Part shown: positions 18,568 through 27,048 of the stretch, piece after piece
Layout: each line of letters starts with the position of its first letter
How positions within the stretch are numbered: position 1 is the first letter of the stretch
NCBI GenBank assembly: GCA_030054095.1
Contig: JASGCO010000003.1
Span: 1 to 64,000 of the forward strand
DNA length: 64,000 bases
Source of the DNA: Sediminibacterium sp.
GTDB lineage: Bacteria > Bacteroidota > Bacteroidia > B-17B0 > Aurantibacillaceae
Reading direction: 5' to 3'
The notes under the pieces: generated by a model
The model's input: only the letters and a program-made list of their open reading frames with translations
Databases searched by the model: none
Told to the model about the DNA's origin: nothing
Program-made: the position numbers and the translations under genes

Positions 18568-18626
18568 TTTTGCCACAAGGAATAGTCTGCTCTCGCTCTA
18601 TCTTCGTGTACAGTTGTATGCCTTCT
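18568..18626 (-). repeat. Short interspersed repeat, copy upstream of hisB
   Basis: On the minus strand this segment can be aligned by eye along nearly its whole length with 21914-21971, the segment upstream of hisG; both carry AGGCAnACAA, then GAAGATAG, then GCxxnCTATnCCT and an A-rich end. The two segments lie at similar distances from their respective start codons. One frame stays open across each copy, but the peptides show no recognisable domain. Confidence 0.6.
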
Positions 18627-18651
18627 CTGATGGCTATTTCATACTTGTTAT

Positions 18652-19710
18652 TTAATTAGAAAATTCGTTTAATGCCCTCCATAACCGTTCATTCTCCTCG
18701 ACAGTACCTATTGTTATTCTAACGTAATTACTGCAATGTTGCTGACTACTCCGGTTACTGATCAGAATTTTTTTGCTCAGTAAATAATTACATAAGGCCT
18801 CCGCGTCGTTTACCTTTACCAGCAGTGAATTGGCATCGCTTTCGGGAACGTACGTCACGTAGGGCAAGCTCATGAGCTGTTCACGCATTCTGGTTCGTTC
18901 TTCCTGTATTACCCGAATGTACCACATGCGCTTATCGGCAAATGCCAGTGCCTGAAGCGCTTGCTGCTGAGTATAAGCCGACACATTAAAAGGCGGACGT
19001 ACCAAGTTTAATACACTGGCCATAGCCGCTGATGTGTAAGCCACCCCCAAACGTAAACCTGCCAGTCCCCAGGCTTTTGAAAAGGTTTGCAATACAACCA
19101 GATTAGGCAATTGTTTAAGCAGGGCCAAAGCCGATACTTTTTCCGAAAAATCAATATATGCTTCATCAACCACCACTAATCCCGGACTTGCTGTTGCTAT
19201 TTCCATCACCTCCTGTAGCGGCAAACTACCACCAGTTGGATTATTGGGTGAACAAATAAAAATTAATTTTGTACGGGGATTTATCGCCTTTTTTATAGCG
19301 CTTACATCCCAGTTAAAACCAGGCGAAACCAAAGGAACATTTACCACTTCCAGATTATTGATTTGCGCATACTGCCGGAACATTCCGAATGTTGGCTCGC
19401 ACACTAATACCTGATCCATAAACGGTTCTCCCACACAACGCATTAATACATCAATTAACTCATCGCTGCCATTACCCAAAATAATCTGATCTGGACCCAG
19501 CTGTTTAAACTCTGCCAACGCCTGCTTCAGTTTTGCCTGTGAAGAAGACGGGTAGCGTTCCATTCCTTTCCCCAGCGGAGAACCATAATTATTCTCACCG
19601 TTATCCAGGAACAACACCTCTGTATCATCCAAATACTGATCGCGCCAAACGGTATAGCCTTTTAACGTTTTAATATTTGGTCTTAATAACTTATTTATTA
19701 TTGCTTCCAT
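18652..19710 (-). CDS. hisC: Histidinol-phosphate aminotransferase
   Basis: 352 residues of the fold-type I PLP aminotransferase family. Visible signatures: ILGNGSDELIDVLMR (cofactor-binding loop), CSPNNPTGG, VVVDEAYIDFS, and the PLP lysine region QTFSKAWGLAGLRLG with the Schiff-base Lys, followed by RPPFNVSAY. It transfers an amino group from glutamate to imidazole acetol phosphate. It lies five bases after hisD. The 104-bp gap downstream before hisB is the only sizeable gap within the operon. Confidence 0.96.
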   Translation of the reverse strand: MEAIINKLLRPNIKTLKGYTVWRDQYLDDTEVLFLDNGENNYGSPLGKGMERYPSSSQAKLKQALAEFKQLGPDQIILGNGSDELIDVLMRCVGEPFMDQVLVCEPTFGMFRQYAQINNLEVVNVPLVSPGFNWDVSAIKKAINPRTKLIFICSPNNPTGGSLPLQEVMEIATASPGLVVVDEAYIDFSEKVSALALLKQLPNLVVLQTFSKAWGLAGLRLGVAYTSAAMASVLNLVRPPFNVSAYTQQQALQALAFADKRMWYIRVIQEERTRMREQLMSLPYVTYVPESDANSLLVKVNDAEALCNYLLSKKILISNRSSQQHCSNYVRITIGTVEENERLWRALNEFSN

Positions 19711-19715
19711 TTTCT

Positions 19716-21038
19716 TTACTTGGTTTTTGGAATCGTTTCTAATTCTCCGGATTCGATTGCGCGTAAACGGATCTCTACGGCCTGTTTATGTGCCTGTAAT
19801 TGTTCCGCTTCCGCCATCACCATTATTGCTTTCCCTAACAGCTTTAAACCATCAGGGCTGATTTTCTGATAAGTGATTTTTTTTACAAAACTATCCAATG
19901 AAACACCACTATAGTTTTTCGCATAGCCATTAGTGGGCAAGGTATGATTGGTTCCCGACGCGTAATCTCCGGCACTTTCAGGTGTATAATTCCCTATAAA
20001 AACAGATCCTGCATTGAAAATTCCCTGAACAAAAATTTCTTCGTTCTTACAGGCCAGAATCAAGTGTTCAGGCGAATAGGTATTGATAAAATGTATCGCG
20101 TCCTGCTCATCAGACAATACAATTACCTTGCTATTCGACAGTGCAGCGCCTGCCATTTGCGCACGCGGCAATGCCATCAATTGCCGGTCTAATTCCACCT
20201 CTACCCTTTTGGCAATTTCCTGACGGTTGGTTAACAGTATGACCTGACTATCGGCACCGTGTTCGGCCTGTGATAAAAGATCGGCCGCCACAAACGCCGG
20301 GTTCGCGGTCTCATCGGCATACACCAATACTTCGGAAGGACCGGCCGGCATATCTATCGCCAGTCCGAATTGCAAGGCTTTTTGTTTAGCCGCCGTTACG
20401 TACTGATTCCCAGGCCCGAACAGTTTATTGACTGCAGGAACCGACTCTGTTCCAAACACCATGGCCGCAATGGCCGACGCGCCACCCGCTTTTACTACCA
20501 TGGAGATACCGCACCGTTTTGCGGCATACAGTATTGCCGGATGAACACGCCCGTTCTTCTGCGGAGGCGTGCACATCACCACTTCCCGACATCCCGCTAT
20601 TAACGCCGGAATTCCTAACATCAGTACCGTAGAAAATAAAGGCGCTGTTCCCCCGGGAATATAAAGCCCCACGCGCTCTATTGGAACCGGTTTGCGCCAG
20701 CATTGCACGCCGGGCATCGTTTGTACACTAATCGGCTGCTCCTTCTGCGCTTCATGAAACGTGTAAATGTTACTATAGGCTGTTTCTATCGCTTGCTTCA
20801 GTTCCGTTTGCAGCTCTGAAACGGCCTCATCAAACTCTTCCACGCTCACCACCAACTGTGTTAAACATACACCATCGAACTGTTCTGAAAATTTCATTAG
20901 TGCCCCGTCACCATTTTGCTGTACCTGATTAAAAACATCTGTAATAAAAAAATCCAGATCCTGCTGATTTAACCGCGGGCGAGCGGATAATTCCTTAAAT
21001 TGATCGCGCGTTGGTTCTATATATCTATTACTGTTCAT
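19716..21038 (-). CDS. hisD: Histidinol dehydrogenase
   Basis: 440 residues from the ATG at 21038; the frame is open further upstream but that would run deep into hisG, and the ATGA overlap with the hisG stop (4 bases) marks the natural start. Family motifs: WRKPVPIERVGLYIPGGTAP, KLFGPGNQYVTAAK, DMPAGPSEVLV, the Zn and catalytic region AEHGADSQ, EHL and SAGDYASGTNHTLPT. It oxidises histidinol to histidine in two NAD-dependent steps in the cytoplasm. Confidence 0.96.
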   Translation of the reverse strand: MNSNRYIEPTRDQFKELSARPRLNQQDLDFFITDVFNQVQQNGDGALMKFSEQFDGVCLTQLVVSVEEFDEAVSELQTELKQAIETAYSNIYTFHEAQKEQPISVQTMPGVQCWRKPVPIERVGLYIPGGTAPLFSTVLMLGIPALIAGCREVVMCTPPQKNGRVHPAILYAAKRCGISMVVKAGGASAIAAMVFGTESVPAVNKLFGPGNQYVTAAKQKALQFGLAIDMPAGPSEVLVYADETANPAFVAADLLSQAEHGADSQVILLTNRQEIAKRVEVELDRQLMALPRAQMAGAALSNSKVIVLSDEQDAIHFINTYSPEHLILACKNEEIFVQGIFNAGSVFIGNYTPESAGDYASGTNHTLPTNGYAKNYSGVSLDSFVKKITYQKISPDGLKLLGKAIMVMAEAEQLQAHKQAVEIRLRAIESGELETIPKTK

Positions 21039-21889
21039 ATAATCATTTTTTCGATGGGCACCACCAGTATTCCCTGAGCCCCTTCCGCTTTTAATTGTTC
21101 GATAATATCCCAAAATTTATTTTCGTTTACCACACTGTGCACACTGCTCCATCCCTTTTTGGCCAGAGGTAAAATTGTAGGGCTTTTCATTCCCGGAAGT
21201 ATCTCACAAATGCGTTCCAGCTTAGCGTCGGGGGCATTTAACAAAATGTATTTATTACACTGAGCTTCCTGTAAGGCTTTAATGCGGAATACCAATTTGT
21301 TCACTATTTCCTGTTTTTGCGCGTTTAATTTTGGATTAGCCACCAGAATGGCTTCTGATCGCAACACCACATCCCCTTCCTTTAAACCATTGGTTAACAA
21401 GGTTGAGCCGCTACTTACCAAATCACAAATGGCATCGGCCAAACCTATACCCGGCGCTATTTCAACACTACCCGATATTTCGTGTATTTCCGCTTTAATT
21501 TTTTGTTGTTTCAGGAATTTCCCTAATACATACGGGTAACTGGTAGCGATGCGTTTTCCATTCAGATCCTTCAGTGTTTGCACGGGGCGGTCTTTAGGAT
21601 AGGCAATGCTCAGACGGCATTTTCCGAATCCCAGTTTTTGGACGACTTTCACTTTCTTGTTTTTTTCGTAAAGGACATTTTCTCCCACAATACCGACATC
21701 GGCTACGGCATCTTCCACGTATTGCGGAATATCATCATCCCTTAGGAAAAACACTTCTACCGGAAAATTATCCGCTTCCGCTTTTAGTTTACCGGTTCCT
21801 GAACGGAGACGGATTCCGCATTGGTTTAACAGGGCCATGCTATCTTCGTGCAGGCGTCCCGATTTTTGTATGGCAATTTTCAGTTTCAT
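21035..21889 (-). CDS. hisG: ATP phosphoribosyltransferase, long form
   Basis: 284 residues, the long HisG type with a C-terminal ACT-like regulatory domain (about 210-284), which makes it feedback-inhibited by histidine and independent of HisZ. The N terminus MKLKIAIQKSGRLHEDSM and the PRPP-binding segment DLVSSGSTLLTNGL match the family. It catalyses the first committed step. It is the first structural gene of the operon, 171 bp downstream of a leader ORF and 111 bp downstream of an attenuator terminator. Confidence 0.96.
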   Translation of the reverse strand: MKLKIAIQKSGRLHEDSMALLNQCGIRLRSGTGKLKAEADNFPVEVFFLRDDDIPQYVEDAVADVGIVGENVLYEKNKKVKVVQKLGFGKCRLSIAYPKDRPVQTLKDLNGKRIATSYPYVLGKFLKQQKIKAEIHEISGSVEIAPGIGLADAICDLVSSGSTLLTNGLKEGDVVLRSEAILVANPKLNAQKQEIVNKLVFRIKALQEAQCNKYILLNAPDAKLERICEILPGMKSPTILPLAKKGWSSVHSVVNENKFWDIIEQLKAEGAQGILVVPIEKMII

Positions 21890-21913
21890 CTGTATATAAT
21901 TACGTTTTAATTC

Positions 21914-21971
21914 TTTTGTCAGCCAGGATAGCCGGCTTTCGTGCTATCTTCATTTGTATTTGTGTGCCTCT
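21914..21971 (-). repeat. Short interspersed repeat, copy upstream of hisG
   Basis: This is the counterpart of 18568-18626, in the same orientation, lying between the attenuator terminator and the hisG start. A 25-codon frame (ATG at 21977) runs through it and ends 11 bases before hisG, but the peptide has no features beyond resemblance to the frame in the other copy. It may be a mobile short repeat that inserted into the operon, or a regulatory RNA segment. Confidence 0.6.
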
Positions 21972-21999
21972 GTTCATGATTATTTCATTGGTTTTATAA

Positions 22000-22031
22000 A
22001 ATAAAAAAGGCTTACCGCATTGGTAAGCCTT
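22000..22031 (-). terminator. Histidine attenuator terminator
   Basis: On the minus strand AAGGCTTACC pairs perfectly with GGTAAGCCTT (22007-22031, five-base loop) and is followed by a T run. The promoter-proximal arm can instead pair with GGTAAGTC at 22058-22065 at the end of the leader ORF, an 8-bp alternative including one G-T pair. Terminator and antiterminator are therefore mutually exclusive, as required for attenuation. Confidence 0.8.
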
Positions 22032-22060
22032 CGTATAGGTTAATACATAATCATTACGAC

Positions 22061-22105
22061 TTACCGTTCAGGAAAGCAGAAATGATGATGTAATTGATTT
22101 TTCAC
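22061..22105 (-). CDS. hisL: Histidine operon leader peptide with three consecutive His codons
   Basis: A 14-codon ORF (GTG start at 22105, TAA at 22061-22063) reads VKNQLHHHFCFPER, the first residue being Met in practice. Three His codons in a row, 33 bases after a promoter and just before a terminator/antiterminator pair upstream of hisG, fit the classic leader design. A ribosome stalled at the His codons would leave the antiterminator arm (which begins in the last codons and stop) free; a ribosome that finishes would cover it and let the terminator form. The start codon is inferred; no Shine-Dalgarno site is visible, which is normal in this phylum. Confidence 0.7.
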   Translation of the reverse strand: MKNQLHHHFCFPER

Positions 22106-22137
22106 GATGCGAAAATAAATAAAGTTTTAATACAGAC

Positions 22138-22145
22138 CAAAATTA
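22138..22145 (-). promoter_or_regulatory. Predicted -7 promoter element of the his operon
   Basis: On the minus strand TAATTTTG is an exact TAnnTTTG match, 32 bases before the leader ORF GTG. It overlaps the stop codon of the preceding gene (22143-22145), so his transcription starts right at the end of that gene. The leader transcript before hisG would be about 240 bases. Confidence 0.6.
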
Positions 22146-22415
22146 TTTTATGCAACCATCCTTAATCTCAATATTGGCGCCGTCTTTCAGTTTAATTTCA
22201 CCACAACTGGTATAAATAATCACTTCTTTATCGCCACCCTGAATGGTAACGTTTGACGTTTTACTGGCATCGAACGTTACTTCCTTATAACTGCCATCAA
22301 TTTTTACCTTAAAGGTATAGCTCTTGCTATCTTTGTTATAATACCGGAGTGTTACGGCTCCGAAAACATTTATAGCCATAACTAAAATGGCTGCTGCTGC
22401 GATTACTTTTTTCAT
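22143..22415 (-). CDS. Small exported protein, 90 aa
   Basis: Begins with a signal peptide (MKKVIAAAAILVMAINVFGA) and continues as an all-beta domain of about 70 residues with alternating polar and hydrophobic residues and two Cys (YTSCGEIKLKDG and DGCIK) that could form a disulfide. Probably a periplasmic beta protein of unknown role. I do not recognise the family. Its stop codon overlaps the his promoter, so it is likely to be transcribed separately from the his genes. Confidence 0.65.
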   Translation of the reverse strand: MKKVIAAAAILVMAINVFGAVTLRYYNKDSKSYTFKVKIDGSYKEVTFDASKTSNVTIQGGDKEVIIYTSCGEIKLKDGANIEIKDGCIK

Positions 22416-22494
22416 TGTTGATTTTTTTAGATTAGACTTTTAATATAGTAATTTTTGCACTAAATCCTACATTAAGATCAAAAAATTAACCCTT

Positions 22495-23949
22495 TTACTT
22501 TATCTTCCAAAGTTCTTTTGCCTTTAGTAGCTCCAGGTCTTTCCGTTTTACAAAATCGTTAAACTGATAAACTACCGGATAGTCGGGTAAAATACCCCTT
22601 CCGGTTAATTGCTGAATGGGGTCGTGCGTAACCCTGAAAGCAGGTACCCGTATCCGTATTTTTGTATTGGGAAGCGTGTAAAATGGTGTTGTACCAGCAT
22701 TGCACCCTTCATAAGCCCCGCCGGTTTCCTGACCTATAAATTTTGCGCGTTCCTGATACTTTAAATACGCACTTACCAGACAACTGGCACTGAAACTGCC
22801 TCCGTTAATAAGTACCAGCACCTCTCCATCGTAATGATGTTTGGTTTTTGGTTTAATAGTATAAGTGTAGTAATCCGTATCATTTGTTCGCCTGTGCTTG
22901 CCTATGTATGCGAGTCCGGCGCGAGTCATTCTGAATGAAAAACGCCCGCGTGTATATTCTTTATAGGGATAGTGCCGAATGCCTGTTTTAAGCGTCTGGG
23001 CTGCTTGTTTATTAAGAAGGTACCTTAACAAGGTATAGGAGTTGGTTAAACTACCACCTCCATTATTTCGTAAATCGATAACTAAATGTTTGGTTTTATT
23101 TTTTTCAAGTTCCTTAAAAATACGACGGTAGGCCTTTTTATAACGCCATGGCGAAAAGCTGTGAATACGGAGATGCATGGTTCCAGATAAAGTATCGAGG
23201 TAACGGTAACTTATTGCCGCCCGTCTGTAACGTTTATACAAACTATCCTCTTTTCGTTGCAGAGGAAAAGAGGGAATATCCTCAGCCAGAAAGGCTTTGA
23301 ACTTAAGGGTAGATAAGGAACTGTCAGGTTTTACGTATTCGACAGACATGGTATCAGGTCTGCCAAACAACGACAGGTGATAGGCATTAAACCCACGCTG
23401 AAGAAACAGATCTTTTCCACTATTAATATACCCATCGGTTGAAATCATTTTACGGATAAGGGCAAAACCAGTATCCATAGAAATACCATTCAGTCGCTTT
23501 ATCTCCATTCCCTGCTTTAACAAGGTATCCTTCTTTTTATTGAGTGCAGCCAATACATACAATTTATTATTTACGGGCAAAAAGTAGTAAGGAGAAAAAT
23601 TCACCTTTAGGTGCCTAAACGCTTTGAGGTAGGCTTTGGAAAGAATTACTTCTGTGTGACCACAACGCAACTCATCCGTTAAAAGTTTTAAGCGGATCCG
23701 GAACTGCTTTTCAGTAAGACTATCGGTTAACTGTGCAATAAGGTCATCAAACAAGCGCTCTATTCTGTTACGATCCTGATAGACTCCAACAACCGGATGC
23801 ATGGCCAAAATAACCGATTTCATAATCTTAGCGTCCTCTTGTAAAAGAGAAGGCGGGTACTTTTTGGTAAGAATGGCCGGACTTTGAGCGTAAATAGCAT
23901 TAACAGCCAGTAAACTTAACCACAGAAAAAGCCATTTAAACAAATTCAT
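22495..23949 (-). CDS. S41 family (tail-specific protease-like) peptidase
   Basis: 484 residues with a signal peptide (ending NAIYAQ). The N-terminal half is a family-specific helical region. The C-terminal half is the S41 core: HLVIDLRNNGGGSLTNSY, then LINGGSFSASCLVSAYL with the presumed catalytic Ser in GGSFSAS, FIGQETGGAYEG, and the final GRGILPDYPV that is typical of the family. No clear PDZ domain is visible. It is predicted to be a periplasmic serine protease. It is divergent from the dehydrogenase gene with only 32 bp between the two start codons. Confidence 0.87.
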   Translation of the reverse strand: MNLFKWLFLWLSLLAVNAIYAQSPAILTKKYPPSLLQEDAKIMKSVILAMHPVVGVYQDRNRIERLFDDLIAQLTDSLTEKQFRIRLKLLTDELRCGHTEVILSKAYLKAFRHLKVNFSPYYFLPVNNKLYVLAALNKKKDTLLKQGMEIKRLNGISMDTGFALIRKMISTDGYINSGKDLFLQRGFNAYHLSLFGRPDTMSVEYVKPDSSLSTLKFKAFLAEDIPSFPLQRKEDSLYKRYRRAAISYRYLDTLSGTMHLRIHSFSPWRYKKAYRRIFKELEKNKTKHLVIDLRNNGGGSLTNSYTLLRYLLNKQAAQTLKTGIRHYPYKEYTRGRFSFRMTRAGLAYIGKHRRTNDTDYYTYTIKPKTKHHYDGEVLVLINGGSFSASCLVSAYLKYQERAKFIGQETGGAYEGCNAGTTPFYTLPNTKIRIRVPAFRVTHDPIQQLTGRGILPDYPVVYQFNDFVKRKDLELLKAKELWKIK

Positions 23950-23954
23950 AATGC

Positions 23955-23962
23955 TATCTTTG
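23955..23962 (+). promoter_or_regulatory. Predicted -7 element for the dehydrogenase gene
   Basis: TATCTTTG is an exact TAnnTTTG match 19 bases before the ATG at 23982. It lies only six bases from the divergent S41 start codon at 23949, so the promoter for this gene must extend into the S41 coding region. Confidence 0.6.
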
Positions 23963-23981
23963 TAAAATTAGTAATTATTCT

Positions 23982-25187
23982 ATGCAGAAGATTAAAATTG
24001 GCGTATTACGCGAAGAAAAATCGCCACCGGATAAACGGGTTCCTTTAACTCCGTTAATTTGTTCAGATCTGAGCCGGCGCTATCCACAACTGGAATTGGT
24101 AGTTCAACCCAGTAAGATACGTTGCTACTCTGACGAAGAATATACCGCGTTTGGTGTTACTCTACAGGAAGATCTTAGTGATTGTGATGTATTGATGGGG
24201 GTAAAAGAAGTTCCTTATGACAACCTTATACCTGGTAAAAAGTACTTCTTCTTTTCGCATACGATCAAAAAACAAGCGCATAATCAAAAACTCATGAAGA
24301 CTTTGATTGCAAAGAAAATTCAGATGATTGATTATGAAACACTCACCGATAAAAACCGGAACCGTATTATTGGTTTTGGACGTTACGCCGGTGTAGTGGG
24401 CGCATATAATGGTATTTTGGGCTATGGCCTAAAGTATGACCTGTTTCGCTTAAAACCGGCTAATCTTTGCCGCGACCGGGCGGAGATGGAAGAAGAACTA
24501 AAACGGGTGAAATTACCGAATATAAAAATAGCTCTCACCGGCGGAGGACGTGTGGCAAATGGTGTTATTGAAACACTTAGCGCCTTACGTATCCGTAAAG
24601 TAACACCTGAAGAATTTCTGGGCATGAGTTTCCGTGAGCCAGTGTATTGTCAGTTAAACCCAAGAGATTATGTGGAACGCCCTAACGATCATAATTTTGA
24701 CCTGAATGATTTTTTTAATCATCCAGAACACTTTGTTTCTAAATTCCCGGCGTTTACCAAAGTAACAGATTTGTTCATTTCGGCTCACTACTGGGATCCC
24801 CGCTCGCCTAAATTATTTACGCATGATGATATTAAAGCGCCTGATTTTCATATTAGTGTGATTGCCGATGTTACCTGCGACATAGACGGATCGGTACCAA
24901 CCACTATAAGAGCCAGTACCATTTCACAGCCATTTTATGGTTACAACATGGTAAGTAACTCGGAAGATCTGCCATTTAACAAAGATACTATTTGTGTGAT
25001 GGCAGTAGATAATCTGCCTTGTGAATTACCACGCGATGCCAGCGATGATTTTGGAAAAGATCTTACTGAACGTGTTCTACCGTATGTTCTTGGCGATGAT
25101 AAAGATGGGGTTATAGAACGTGCTACTATTTGTAAAGAAGGGCGCCTGACATCTCATTTTGAATACTTATCGGATTACGCTTACTAA
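23982..25187 (+). CDS. Saccharopine dehydrogenase / alanine dehydrogenase-like NAD(P)-dependent oxidoreductase
   Basis: 401 residues. The N-terminal AlaDh/PNT-type domain begins KIKIGVLREEKSPPDKRVPLTP and includes DVLMGVKEVP and the conserved YFFFSHTIKKQ; the nucleotide-binding domain has IALTGGGRVANGVIETL (a Rossmann glycine loop), and later ISVIADVTCDIDGSVPTTIRAST and MAVDNLPCELPRDAS are strongly conserved in lysine-forming saccharopine dehydrogenases (LYS1-like). It probably oxidises or forms saccharopine or a related amino acid, but substrate cannot be fixed from sequence. It is monocistronic, ending in a strong terminator. Confidence 0.8.
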   Translation: MQKIKIGVLREEKSPPDKRVPLTPLICSDLSRRYPQLELVVQPSKIRCYSDEEYTAFGVTLQEDLSDCDVLMGVKEVPYDNLIPGKKYFFFSHTIKKQAHNQKLMKTLIAKKIQMIDYETLTDKNRNRIIGFGRYAGVVGAYNGILGYGLKYDLFRLKPANLCRDRAEMEEELKRVKLPNIKIALTGGGRVANGVIETLSALRIRKVTPEEFLGMSFREPVYCQLNPRDYVERPNDHNFDLNDFFNHPEHFVSKFPAFTKVTDLFISAHYWDPRSPKLFTHDDIKAPDFHISVIADVTCDIDGSVPTTIRASTISQPFYGYNMVSNSEDLPFNKDTICVMAVDNLPCELPRDASDDFGKDLTERVLPYVLGDDKDGVIERATICKEGRLTSHFEYLSDYAY

Positions 25188-25209
25188 TCTACTGGACTAC
25201 ACATTTAAA

Positions 25210-25262
25210 TAGCCTGATCAGAAACGTTTGATTTACCTTTCTGATCAGGCTATTTCTTTTTA
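25210..25262 (+). terminator. Rho-independent terminator after the dehydrogenase gene
   Basis: TAGCCTGATCAGAAA pairs perfectly with TTTCTGATCAGGCTA (25210-25252, 13-base loop), followed by a T-rich tail. An A-rich flank is present on the other side only weakly, so it mainly serves the plus strand, but it could also stop minus-strand transcripts. Confidence 0.85.
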
Positions 25263-25300
25263 ATTACCAAAAGATCAAACTTTACAAGGCCGGATACAGA

Positions 25301-26893
25301 TTAATTTGTTTTAATAATCTTAGCAACGTTCGTTCCGTACACTCCTCTGCATTCGGCATAATATAATCCGGCCGGCAGATCCGACAGATCCATTTGCAAA
25401 GATTGTCCGCTAAAATGGTATTTTTTAACTACTGATCCTAATCCATTTAAAATGATTACCTCTGATTCGGTCTGCTTATTTGTAGTCAATACAACGTACC
25501 CCTGGGTTGGTTGAGGGAAAACCATCATCCGGAACGCATCTTCTCCCTTAGTCTGTTCCATTACAGAAAGTGGAGATGAGCAGTAATTCAAATCCAAAAC
25601 AGGCGTGAATGACGATACCGTGTAAGACACGGGTTGTGTCGAAAAAGTCGTAGTAACAGGCACGGTATAAGTCATGAACGAAAATACGTTTGCAAATTCA
25701 ACTGTAGAATAACGGCAAGGTGCCGAGTTACAAAGCTGCGTGGTTCCCAACGAAAAATTGGTGATGCAGGATGGCGGTGTTTTACCATCAAATAACCTTA
25801 TGGTATTAGCCGGTAAGGTATTACTATGCTCCTGAATAAATACAGATTGATTATGAAATGGCCACACCTTTGTCCATAACGGATTAGCTTGTGCAGTTCC
25901 GGCTGTGTATTGAAAAGCACTTAATTTAGTAAAATTTGAATCGAGGTTTACAACTATAGGAATAACTCCATTAGCTGATCCATTATGAAACACCAGAGAT
26001 ATATTTCCCTTTTCATCTTCACCCACATTATCAAAATAACTCTGAGCCCAATTAATTACAGTATAATTTCCTCTTTGACGGGTTGAATTGTACTTAGCCA
26101 GCCGCATTTCATCAAATATTATTCCGGAGGATTGCTTACTGGTTCCCAGATAAAAATCGGTGGCATTGCGATCGGATTTAATAAATCGGGATAACGTCAG
26201 ACTAGACATGAGATTCGCGACGAACTTCATGGTATCTTTTAAACGGTTGTTACTAGAATTATAGGTAAGTAAATAGGCATTGGGGCCGGGGGATTCGTGA
26301 TAGGTTACTAAAAATGAATAATACCCTGCAGAATCCTGAATGATATTAAAATTCTGAAGAAATGCCCCCGATGGTAAACTGTTGAATAATAGCTTTTGGT
26401 CAACAACAGTACCATTGGTATCCAATTTTAAGAAAACCGCGTCTGTATTCCCAAAAGGAGCATTTATGCCACTAATGGCCAAATGATTATTTCTATCCAG
26501 CAACAATTGAGTAAAAGCCGGAGAAGACTGATATTGTGTTCCTCCTAAGGTGTACGCGTACCCCGGATACGATTTTACCCAAACCATATTGCCTGTAGCC
26601 GCATTTAGTTTCCCGACCTTTTCGCCTGCAAGAAAAAATAGACTCCCTGTTTTAGATAATAACAATGCGCTAAAATTGACTCCATTATAGTTCTTTGACC
26701 ATTGAATGACTTTGTTTTTATCCATTTTTAAGAGTTTACTGCCATCAAGGTAATACATACTACTATCGGGGCCGCGTAGAGTGGCGTTCGTATTTCCGGC
26801 TGAAGCATTCAGATAAGGCATGCCAGACTGACCCAACGAAATACTAAAACATGCCATTAAAACGACAACATAAAAAATAAATTTTGTTTTCAT
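25301..26893 (-). CDS. T9SS-secreted beta-propeller-like protein, paralogue A
   Basis: 530 residues: signal peptide (ending ISLGQ), then SGMPYLNASAGN and a run of blade-like repeats with the pattern KTGSLFFLAGEKVGKLNAATGNMVWVKSYP (split here across positions of about 80-110), typical of PQQ/Kelch-like propellers that report events, and a type A T9SS C-terminal domain (MVFPQPTQGYVVLTT ... DLPAGLYYAECRG). It is a clear paralogue of 27049-28638, with the same opening motif GMPYLN, the same domain order and nearly identical length. The promoter TAGATTTG lies 36 bp upstream. Function unknown; predicted to be exported to the surface. Confidence 0.8.
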   Translation of the reverse strand: MKTKFIFYVVVLMACFSISLGQSGMPYLNASAGNTNATLRGPDSSMYYLDGSKLLKMDKNKVIQWSKNYNGVNFSALLLSKTGSLFFLAGEKVGKLNAATGNMVWVKSYPGYAYTLGGTQYQSSPAFTQLLLDRNNHLAISGINAPFGNTDAVFLKLDTNGTVVDQKLLFNSLPSGAFLQNFNIIQDSAGYYSFLVTYHESPGPNAYLLTYNSSNNRLKDTMKFVANLMSSLTLSRFIKSDRNATDFYLGTSKQSSGIIFDEMRLAKYNSTRQRGNYTVINWAQSYFDNVGEDEKGNISLVFHNGSANGVIPIVVNLDSNFTKLSAFQYTAGTAQANPLWTKVWPFHNQSVFIQEHSNTLPANTIRLFDGKTPPSCITNFSLGTTQLCNSAPCRYSTVEFANVFSFMTYTVPVTTTFSTQPVSYTVSSFTPVLDLNYCSSPLSVMEQTKGEDAFRMMVFPQPTQGYVVLTTNKQTESEVIILNGLGSVVKKYHFSGQSLQMDLSDLPAGLYYAECRGVYGTNVAKIIKTN

Positions 26894-26928
26894 AAATTAA
26901 GAAGATTAAGTTATTAGAGAGAGGAGTA

Positions 26929-26936
26929 CAAATCTA
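26929..26936 (-). promoter_or_regulatory. Predicted -7 element for the T9SS paralogue A gene
   Basis: On the minus strand TAGATTTG matches TAnnTTTG exactly, 35 bases before the ATG at 26893, which suggests that the two paralogues are transcribed separately. Confidence 0.5.
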
Positions 26937-27048
26937 CCACTATCTGTTTCTACACAGATTATCGTTAATCAAGTAAATTAATCTATTCGTAAAAAGTATA
27001 GCATTGCAACTCTATTTCTTTATACTGCACATATACCGTTTTCATATT

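Noticed and set aside
21039..21113. Extended N terminus of hisD
   Set aside because: The extra 25 residues have low-complexity composition and overlap hisG; the ATGA junction at 21035-21038 is the natural start.
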